NCBI RefSeq assembly: GCF_017591435.1
Contig: NC_059287.1
Coordinates: 8,795,501 to 8,859,500 of the forward strand
Direction of reading: 5' to 3'
DNA from: Portunus trituberculatus
Lineage: Eukaryota > Arthropoda > Malacostraca > Decapoda > Portunidae
Length of the DNA stretch: 64,000 nucleotides
Position 1 is the first letter of the stretch. Every line of letters begins with the position of its first letter. The notes under the pieces are model-generated. The model saw nothing but the letters and a program-made list of their open reading frames with translations. It was not told the DNA's origin and did no database searches. Of this stretch, positions 54,352 through 64,000 are shown one piece after another. Position numbers and translations under genes: made by a program.

Positions 54352-55882
54352 CTAAACTATTCCATGCTTCCACCCTTCTATGAGGGAAGCTATATTTTTC
54401 ACATCTCTCCTATAAGTGGCCATTTTAGTTTTTCCCATGCCCTCTCGACATTCTTTCATTCCACATACACAGATCTTCCCTATCCATTTTTCCATGCCAA
54501 TCATCACTCTGTATATTGCTATCAGGTCTCCCCTTTCTCTTCTGTTTTCCAGGGTCGGAAGTTGCATTCTTTTCAGTCTGTCTTCATAAGTCAAATCTCT
54601 TAAGTCAGGCACCATTTTGTTGCAGCCCTCTGTACTTTCTCTAGTTTCCTTATGTGTTTCTTTAAGTTCGGAGCCCACTGTATTGTTGCATATTCAAGCC
54701 TCGGTCTTATCATTGCAGTAATTATTTTCTTCATCATTTCTTCATCTAAATATACGAACGCCACTCTTATGTTCCTCAATAAGTTCAATACTTCTCCAAT
54801 TATTTTGTTTATATGTCTCTCTGGCGATAGGTCATTGGTAATTGTCACCCCAAGGTCTTTTTCTTCATGACTGGTTTTATGTCTTCATTTCCTATCTTGT
54901 ACATACTCCTGATTCTTCTTTCACTCTTGCCAAACTCTATTTTCTTGCATTTTGTCGTGTTGAACTCCATTTGCCATGTACAGCTCCATTTCCATATTCT
55001 GTCCAAGTCTTCCTGGAGTAGTTCGCAATCTTTGTCACATCTCACTTTTCTTAACAATTTTGCATCGTCTGCAAATAGGCTCACATAACTGGACACCCCA
55101 TCCACCATGTCATTTATGTAGACCGCGAACATTACTGGTGCCAACACTGATCCCTGTGGAACTCCACTCTCCACCAATCCCCATTCTGATGGTCTGTCCT
55201 TAATTATTGTTCTCATTTCTCTTCCTACCAAAAGTCTTCCATCCATTTTAGTAAACTGCCATGCACTCCTCCTACCATTTCAAGTTTCCAGATCAGTCTC
55301 CGGTGTGGTACCTTATCAAAGGCCTTTTTTAAATCCAGATATATTCCATCAGCCCAACCATCTCTTTCCTGTATTACATCTATCACCCTCGAATAGTAAC
55401 ATATCAGGTTTGTCGTGCATGAACGCCCTTTTCTAAAACCAAATTGACACTCACAAAGTATGTCATTTTCTCCAAGAAGTCTGTCCATCTATTCTTCACC
55501 ACCCTCTCACACATCTTAGCTACCACACTTGTAAGTGACACTGGTCTATAGTTCAATGGGTCTCTCTTGTTACCTGATTTATAGATTGGGACAATGTTAG
55601 CTCTTTTCCAGTCTTGGGGCACTACACCTTCCCTTAATGAGGCATCAATTACTTCACAAACTTTTTCTGCCAGTTGCTCCTGCATTCTCTTAAAATCCAT
55701 CCTGATACCCCATCAGGTCCCACAGCTTTTCTCACTTCTAAACTCCCCATCATGTTCTTGATCTCCTCCACAGTTACTTGAAACTCCTTCATAATCCCTT
55801 TCTGTTCCATTACCAGTGGTTTGTCAAAAGCAGTCTCCTTTGTGAATACCTTCCGAAAGCATCCATTCATAGCCTCTGCCAT
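54352..55882 (-). pseudogene. family-1 LINE ORF2: reverse transcriptase and C-terminus
   Basis: Six frames. 55649-55882: VEEIKNMMGSLEVRKAVGPD. 55404-55700: PQDWKRANIVPIYKSGNKRD and NYRPVSLTSVVAKM. 55225-55488: CQFGFRKGRSCTTNLICYYS and IYLDLKKAFDKVPHRRLIW. 54845-55246: ESGVPQGSVLAPVMFAVYIN and SLFADDAKLL with intact catalytic FADD. 54600-54848 and 54352-54678: RPRLEYATIQWAPNLKKHIR and LPTLENRRERGD. Frameshifts separate every block. Confidence 0.85.
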
Positions 55883-56229
55883 TTCCTGGGATCTTCACTG
55901 CATACTCCATTTACTTCTAAACTTTCAATACTTTCTCTATTTTTGATGTTGTTGTTCACATGTCTGTAAAAAGCCTTGGTTGGTCTTTACATTTATCAAT
56001 TATATCCTTTTCTTGTTTCTTTCTTTCTTCTCTTCTAATCAACACATATTCATTTCTTGCTCTTTTGTAACTTTCCCACTGCTTAATCCGTCTTTTCCTT
56101 CTCCACCTCTTCCATGCATCCTCTTTTCTTGTTCTAGCCTTTTCACATCTATCGTTAAACCAGTCCTGCTTTCCAACTTCTCTATGTTGTCTTATTGGTA
56201 CAAATTTTTCTCACCTTCTTTGTATATTT

Positions 56230-56766
56230 TTATAAATTCCTTCCACTTTTCATTTGCTCCTTAGCACTCTTGAATTTCATCCAATTTGTCTCTTGAAAGA
56301 ATTTCTTTAGGTTTCCAAAATCTGTCTTGGCATAATTCCATCTTCCCACTTTATATTCTTCATTTCTTCTAGATTTCTCTTCATCTATCACCTTGAACTC
56401 CAAAACTGCATGATCACTCTTTGCTAAAGGGCACTCCACCCTCATCTCCTCAATGACCATTGGCTCTGTACTAAAGACCAAGTCCAGTCTTGACGATGCT
56501 CCCTCTCCTCCAAACCTAGTATCTTCTTTGACCCACTGAGTTAACACATTTTCCATTGCCAGTGTCAATAGTGTATTTCCCCATGTTGTCTCTGATCCTT
56601 CCATTGACCAGTCCTCCCAACACACCTCTTTACAATTAAAATCTCCCATCATTATAGTTCGTTCACAGCCACCCAACATTTCTTCCAGACATGTTCCTGT
56701 ATCACTTATCATTTCTTCATATTCCTGTACTGACCATGCATTTGTCTTAGGTGGTACGTACACCAC
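56230..56766 (-). pseudogene. family-1 LINE ORF2: APE-like endonuclease
   Basis: 178 residues open: VYVPPKTNAWSVQEYEEMIS, TIMMGDFNCKEVCWEDWS (GDFN, metal and catalytic region), SSRLDLVFSTEPMVIEE and CPLAKSDHAVLEFKV (SDH). Continues upstream in other frames to about 57000 (GGGVMLLVKKI-like). Nicks target DNA in an active element. Confidence 0.8.
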
Positions 56767-57090
56767 TATGTAGTGCCTCTTTTTCCTTCATTAGTTTCTG
56801 CTCTGATCTTTAGCACTTCTGCCTTTCCCATACCTTCTTTCACTTGATCCACCTTTATATCTTTTTAACCAGCAACATCACTCCTCCTCCCATCTTACCT
56901 ACTCTATTTCTTTTCCAAACATTATATTTCCTTCTCCAACCATCATCAGGTCTTCTCCTCTCTCAGTTTTGTTTCAGTAAGACCCACAATATCTGGGTTC
57001 TTGTCCCTCAAGTAATCGTTGAGTTCTAAAATCCCGATATCACTCCATTTATGTTGGAATACATTACATTCCGCTCATACGTAAGTTTCT

Positions 57091-57960
57091 TTAGTCCTTT
57101 CTTGCTGTACTTTTCTGGGTTATGAACCACTTCCTCAGTCTCATATCCAAGATTCTCCAGAAAAACTCTTTCTTCTCCTCTTCTGTCCTCTCTTCATTTT
57201 TTTTCAAAGCCTCCTTTCTCAACTCATTTAACATTTCTCTTTCCTTTTCACCGAGATCTCTTCTCAACCAAATCTTCCTTGTTGTTTCCTGCTGGGCTAG
57301 CCTCCATGACTTCTCCACCAATTCATCTACATCCTTTTGTGACTTAAGTTTGATTCTTATTGGCCTCATACCTTCTCTTGTGAACTTTCCAATTCTATGG
57401 AAGTCCTCTATTTCTTGTACTAGGTCTTTTCCTCCTCCTGCACCACATTAATGATATTATTTATCACCTTTTTATGTTTTTCTCTCTCCATTTTACTCGG
57501 TGTCTTATCCTCCTCCACACCAAATATCACCACACATCTCTTTTTGTCTACAGTTTCCCTCACCAATGTCTCATTTGATTTAATAACCTTCACCACTTTC
57601 TCAGCAATCTTCTCTTCTATGATCTGTTGATCTATAATTTCAGCAAGGCCCAAAGTTTTCTCCCAGACTCTTTGATTTCCTTTTCCAGACTTGCAACTTT
57701 GTAATTTACCTCCTTTCTTTCCACTTCCTGACTTTTTTCCATTCAGCCTGCTTCTCCATCACTTTTCCTAGAGATTCTCCACATTTTTCGCAATTCACTT
57801 TAATTAGCTTAACTTCCTCTTTCAGTGCTTCATTTTCCTTCTTCATATCGGCACAGTCTTTCTTTACATTGTCATAACTCGTTTCCAGGCCCCCATACTT
57901 TTCAAACAGTTTTTCAATTTTACCTTCCAACTCCAGTGACGCGTCACAGGAGAACCAATA
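57091..57960 (-). pseudogene. family-1 LINE ORF1, frameshifted
   Basis: From 57960 down: a coiled-coil segment (LEGKIEKLFEKYGGLETSYD, ENEALKEEVKLIKVNCEKCG), then 57420-57653 with an RRM-like core (ETVDKKRCVVIFGVEEDKT). Then 57091-57369 is a charged C-terminal domain (IKLKSQKDVDELVEKSWRLA, ARKD end). Coiled coil plus RRM-like plus basic C-terminal domain is a known ORF1 type, but the RRM assignment is by pattern only. Confidence 0.6.
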
Positions 57961-57997
57961 CGTAAACGGTTGAAAGACTCGCGCAAGTAGGATTATA

Positions 57998-58131
57998 CAC
58001 ACACACACACACACGTGCATGAGAGAACTATATAGTAATAAGAAACAGGAGAAAGTAGTAACAAGCCAGAGAGAGAGAGAGAGAGAGAGATGGGTGTTTC
58101 TCCACACTTCAGTATTAATCCTGTAATTGGG
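57998..58131. repeat. (AC)n 57998-58014 and (GA)n 58069-58090
   Basis: Microsatellites at the 5' side of the family-1 LINE, inside the inverted-repeat element. Confidence 0.85.
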
Positions 58132-58210
58132 GCTGCGACGTTTGGCGACACCGCAGCCGGGGAATCCCCGTTAGGTCTCCCCCCTCCCCCGTCAGCGGCC
58201 TTCATATTTT
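58132..58210 (-). repeat. inverted repeat, right arm (partner 53551-53632)
   Basis: Reverse complement reads AAATATGAAGGCCGCTGACG, then GACCTAACGGGGATTCCCCG. See left arm. Confidence 0.75.
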
Positions 58211-58400
58211 AAGGCAAATTTAACTTAACCAGATTTAATGTAACTAAATTTTACCTAATACAAGTTAACCTAACCAAAGTTAATATAATGAAACTTAACA
58301 AAACCACTTTAACCTAACTGAGGTTAACATAGCTCAGTTTTATACAACTAAACTTAACCTAAGTAAGTTTCAACTAATCAAACTTGATAAAAATTTCTTC
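58211..58400. repeat. TTAACCTAA-rich low-complexity region
   Basis: Imperfect AACTTAAC / TTAACCTAA blocks. Not a regular tandem array and not convincing as telomeric CCTAA. Confidence 0.5.
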
Positions 58401-60029
58401 TAGTATAAACACTGAATTTTGCTTCCTGATTAGTTGAAAACCACTTTACATTGATTGCTTCAGTTAGGATTAGGTTTACATAAATCACTGGAAGATTTTT
58501 TTTTTTTTTCAAAGATAGATAGTGAATAATACTAAGGTGACACATCACAATATTTTATACTCTGTTAGATACCACAGCCTTTTCATACAGTGGTGTAGTG
58601 AGAGATAGATTTATATGGGGCAAAACCTGGAAATGCCGCCCCTGAAAGTAATTAAATGTGAGATTAAGGATAACATATTTGTTTGTTATGTATACATATT
58701 ATACTATACATACATTAACTTTAAATATTTTCAATTTTTTGCATGCCTTCAGTGTTGCAAAGTCTAAAATAATGGTCTGAACACCAATATTCTCAGTAGC
58801 CTCACTTGTGCTGCCCACTGAGAAATGTGCCACCCAGGGCATCTGCCCTGCTTGCCCTCTTATTACAATGCCACAGTTTCCATACAAAACGTAAGTAGAA
58901 TAGTATAATATTACTGAAAGAGGAGATGAGAGAGAATTACTTTTTTTTTTTTTTACATTTGAACAAGTTTGTATTGCATATCAGCATATTGAACCCTATC
59001 TATTTTTCTATTTTTCAGACAGGTGATGAAACAACTCAAATGTCATCTTGGCAAGATCCTGTAATGATGTAGAGGATGGGTGCACTGGAAGTTGTTGTCC
59101 CTCTGCAGTAGCTTGATGTTCTGGCTTTCCTGCCATATCTCATTGTACTAATTGTGAGAGAGAGAAGAAAATTAAATGTTTCTTTTATACTTAGGAGAGC
59201 ATATTTTTATTATGATATGCAGGTGTGTGTTATTTGACCCCTACACTTAATGATTGACTGTAATCAACCAAAACACAGAAACTGGTTGTATGTCCCTAAT
59301 AAACCTTGATGTCAAGTTTACAAATCTGCACTTCCAAGACTAGTCTGTTATTGCATGTTTATACAATTATTTTTTGTATCTTGTATTTAAATAAAAAAAA
59401 ATTAAAAAAATAAACAAGAAATGTAAATCTCTACCATCTCTATCACCATCATCTTCAATATACTGCAAATTATTAGGACCATCAATGTTATTTAGTAGTT
59501 GGTAGAAAGATAAAAAAAAAACAAAAAAAAAACAATCTTTATATATGAATAATTACAGGTATAATGAATCTCAAATATTAATGTATAGTAGTAAACTGAT
59601 ATCCCTAGAAAAAAAAAAAAAGACCTACTCTACAGGAACATTAATAACAGCTGTTGGTTATTACCCGTCACACGCATTCTCAACATCTGAAATTATGGTA
59701 TTGTTATCCCCAATCACAACCAGAAGTGTGTCTTGAACTGGGATATAGACAGGGACTATTGGTTTCCTATCTCCTGAAAAAAGTACATAATTTTACTAAT
59801 ATGATATGTCATATATATATTGGTAATGATTAAATGTTAAATATCATAAGAGTGCTTACATGAGCACAAAAGAAGATGAAGTTAAGTTGTGCAAGCTTAT
59901 GTTTGGTTAGGTGAGTAATTTATACATTATAGGGATTTTTTGGGGAAGTATCCCTAAATCTAAGAAAGTTGTGAAGTTATATTGAATTCCATTATACTAG
60001 AACTCATCCGTAGCTACCCACAAGGTGTG
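58401..60029. other. unassigned AT-rich sequence
   Basis: No gene or element recognised; several A and T runs. Confidence 0.4.
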
Positions 60030-60760
60030 GCTCCTCTTGGGTGCAACGTTGCCACTGCTATACCAGTACCTTCTTCAAAGAAAACGGAGTGATGATCGTT
60101 CTCTTCTTCATTAAAAGAAGTCAGAAGAGACCCAAATACCTATGCAGTTATATAGTACATTAAATGCAATAAAGATTCTGGTTATATAAATGAAAATGAG
60201 ACAAGTAATTTACATGTTTGTCAAATAAGTGCACATACGAGTAGAAACATAGAGTAATATATTGAGTGGTTCCTTGCTTGAGTCAAAGGTAAGAGTGTTG
60301 CCCGATTTGCTTTCTCTTGCAAGAAATATCTATTAAGGCGGAATATGAATTCCTTGGTCTGGCTGTGCAAGACAGTGTATGACGGGGAAGCATCAGGGGT
60401 TCCTTCCATGGTAGTGACCAGAAGAGAAGTGAAGCGACACGTGCGTGACGACCTGACTCACCCCCCCAACCTCCCCGGGAAATTCCACCTGGGTTGTGTG
60501 TGAGTGGCAACGTCGCCTGACCTGATATGACACATCACCGTCCACGTATATGAACTAGCTTAATTTTTTATTTTCGTATATGACAATTATTTATATCATC
60601 TACCACTTGATTAAGGTTTCTGAATGTTCTGAGAACGTTTTTTGTTGATAATGCTATGACTACAGGACAGTGAGTAGTTTGTTTTTATTGGAGATTTGGC
60701 ATAGTCTCACGGTAGATATGGCCAACGCCCTATGGGTAGGTACGGATGGGTTTTAGTATA
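60030..60760. repeat. old dispersed repeat, partner of 25160-25990
   Basis: Same orientation and block order as 25160-25990 (TGCAACGTTGCCA, TTCCTTCCATGGTAGTG, GACGACCTGACTC, GTTGATAATGCTATGA), more decayed in the HTH-coding part. Confidence 0.5.

Positions 60761-62504
<1,744 letters not shown>

Positions 62505-62574
<70 letters not shown>
62505..62574. repeat. (TA)n array between two DNA transposons
   Basis: 70 bases joining the CAGGGGATCC element to the next Tigger derivative. Confidence 0.95.
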
Positions 62575-62576
<2 letters not shown>

Positions 62577-62579
<3 letters not shown>

Positions 62580-63910
62580 GCAATCCTCACTTAACAAAGG
62601 GGTTACGTTCCTAAAAAACCTTCGTTAAGCAAATTTTTATCAACCCGTACAGCGTCAGCAGATCTGAGACTGTGATTTCGCCAGTGCTGGCCAAATCATG
62701 GATTTTTTTTTTATTTGTTAAACCAGTCTTAAATGATGTGAAACAAATGAAAATGACAGTCATTCCTCCCAGAACTGACTGGAAGTGGTATTAATTGGTG
62801 CGAGATGTTTTGCGCTAAGGTTAGCGACTTAGCAAAGCCTTATGTGACTAGTTTATTCGCTTCCTCGTTTCTCACCAGTCGATCCCCGAGTTGGACACAT
62901 GCATAATATCGTTCCTGAGTTGAAAGAAAAACAAAATGTCATGTTTTGCTATTTGGGAGCGCTTGTGGCTAAAAATAGACACAAGATATCGCGAGGGAGT
63001 GTTGCCTTTCGCGGTGCAAATATTTTCCGAGTAATGTGTACTTGTATTTCCTTATAACAAAGCGATTGGAAAATTCTTATTTATGTCATACAAAGTTTTC
63101 ATTACCACAATATAACAGTTACCAAAAACATCTGAAAACGTAAGAGTAAGTAATGGAAATTACGCTTTGTTCATATTAGCGGAGTTGAGGCGTCAGTTTC
63201 CCGCTACACCGAGCTAAAGGCAGCAGAAACTGCTAAAGTTCAGATATGTAATAAATAAATACAGGAAGGATTCATGTTAGCAGGGACGAGGAGGCAGCAT
63301 GAGCAATGTCTACAGTGCATGATGGCAGTATAATGGTAGGTTTTGAGGACGCAATACCTCCGAAAGCACGAGGAAGTTCGCCGACGTATCTCATACGTCT
63401 CTGACGCCAGGTTCACTCAGAGTAGCCGACGTATCTCGTACGTCTCTGACGCTGTACAGGTTAAGCGGGCCAATTTTAACAAGTTTAATCCCTGACTTGA
63501 GCTTCCATGGAGAATAAACAAAGCGAGAGTGCATCATAGTACAGTAAAAGGTTTAATGAAAGTAAAAATTATAAAGTTAAACATTTAAGCAGTTTAATTT
63601 AAGATTAAGTCATTATAATGTACACTAAGTAATTAACTTTATAATGTTGATGTTCTTAAATCAAGATGAGCTGCTGCTGGTGCTGTTATTGTTTTGAACT
63701 AGGTGCGTGTGTCTTCTATGAGAGGTGCTGGTGTATTAAAAAACCTGTCAGCTTGCGTGATACATTGGGGCTTTCAAACTTGGAAAAAATTACCAGGATA
63801 AAATTTCGTTAAAGCGAGTTTGGTGTTCATAAAACGAGCAGATGGTAGTAAAGGGAAACTTTCGTTGTAGCGAAATTTCGTTGTGTGAACCTTCGTTAAG
63901 CAGAGTTTGC

Positions 63911-63913
<3 letters not shown>
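62577..63913 (-). mobile_element. Tigger/pogo derivative, copy 3
   Basis: Left end CAGGCAATCCTCACTTAAC and right end reverse complement CAGGCAAACTCTGCTTAACG, to 63913. Interrupted at 62643 by a TTAA-type element. Interior outside the insertion (63465-63913) matches copies 1 and 2 but lacks the CENP-B-like coding part. Confidence 0.75.
62644..63460. mobile_element. piggyBac-like MITE, 817 bp
   Basis: TCAA (62640-62643, one mutation from TTAA) and TTAA (63461-63464) flank it. Alignment with Tigger copy 1 shows the host is continuous across exactly these four bases. Ends CCCGTACAGCGTCAG and reverse complement CCTGTACAGCGTCAG. Subterminal tandem motif GACGTATCTCGTACGTCTC occurs twice (about 63383 and 63429), each with a short palindrome. 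Confidence 0.75.

Positions 63914-63987
<74 letters not shown>
63914..63987. repeat. (TA)n array
   Basis: 74 bases directly at the right end of Tigger copy 3. Confidence 0.95.
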
Positions 63988-63988
<1 letters not shown>

Positions 63989-64000
63989 CTCAATTTACGT

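Larger units (their letters stand above)
54217..57997 (-). mobile_element. family-1 CR1-like LINE, most complete copy
   Basis: 3.78 kb reverse-oriented. ORF1 57091-57960, ORF2 about 56800 down to 54352, then the 3' untranslated region and the TATTTACCTAATTG end at 54217. Gives the reference order for the partial copies elsewhere in the window. Confidence 0.85.

Noticed and set aside
58211..58400. Telomere-like CCTAA repeat
   Set aside because: The TTAACCTAA blocks are irregular and interrupted; no run of tandem CCTAA units.

Overview
The window looks like intronic and intergenic DNA of an arthropod, most likely a decapod crustacean. I infer this from the mix of Penelope-like, DIRS-like, CR1-like, Jockey-like and RTE-like retroelements, the pogo/Tigger, piggyBac-like, hAT, Tc1 and Harbinger DNA transposons, and the very dense (GA)n, (TA)n and (GT)n microsatellites. 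There is no bacterial or viral gene organisation, and I see no tRNA, rRNA or CRISPR array. The species is not determined.

One host gene is supported. It lies on the + strand, with eight coding exons between 7896 and 40368 and a stop at 40366-40368. All splice phases agree. Two single-base frameshifts, one in the second exon and one in the fourth, are the only breaks. With them counted, the exons sum to 2799 nt, or 932 residues of a highly charged coiled-coil protein. Its function is unknown and its 5' exons lie upstream of, or unrecognised in, this window. Its introns are filled with nested transposons, and (CT)n/(GA)n tracts sit against many of its exon borders and its stop codon.

Layout. 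1-1795: LINE with a PHD plus CCHC ORF1 (-). 1790-7816: two copies of a CR1-like LINE family ('family 1', -), interrupted by a TTAA-flanked piggyBac-like element and by another LINE. 7896-11294: host exons 1-4. 11449-13640: pogo-like element, then a Tc1-like element. 13761-14469: Penelope-like fragment (-). 14470-20536: Jockey-like LINE (+). 20758-23500: nearly whole Penelope-like element (+) with a terminal direct repeat and hammerhead ribozymes, followed by a 1.58-kb (TA)n array. 26401-27283: host exons 5-6. 28035-39230: intron with a CR1/L2-like LINE, a near-perfect 0.68-kb palindrome, pogo-type ends, a DIRS-like element lacking its recombinase, and family-1 LINE pieces. 39314-40368: host exons 7-8 around a small TA-flanked MITE.

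Downstream of the gene. 41065-45010: RTE-like LINE carrying a hAT MITE and another LINE. 46546-52302: two Tigger deletion derivatives, one holding a piggyBac-like MITE and the other a LINE whose ORF1 carries PHD and SGNH-esterase domains. 52698-61346: probable Harbinger element, expanded by nested insertions including a nearly full-length family-1 LINE. 61393-63987: (TA)n arrays alternating with TA-target DNA transposons.

Almost every retroelement ORF is broken by frameshifts. Old decay and uncorrected long-read indels both fit, and sequence alone cannot separate them. Element ends marked approximate were placed by comparing copies within the window by eye.
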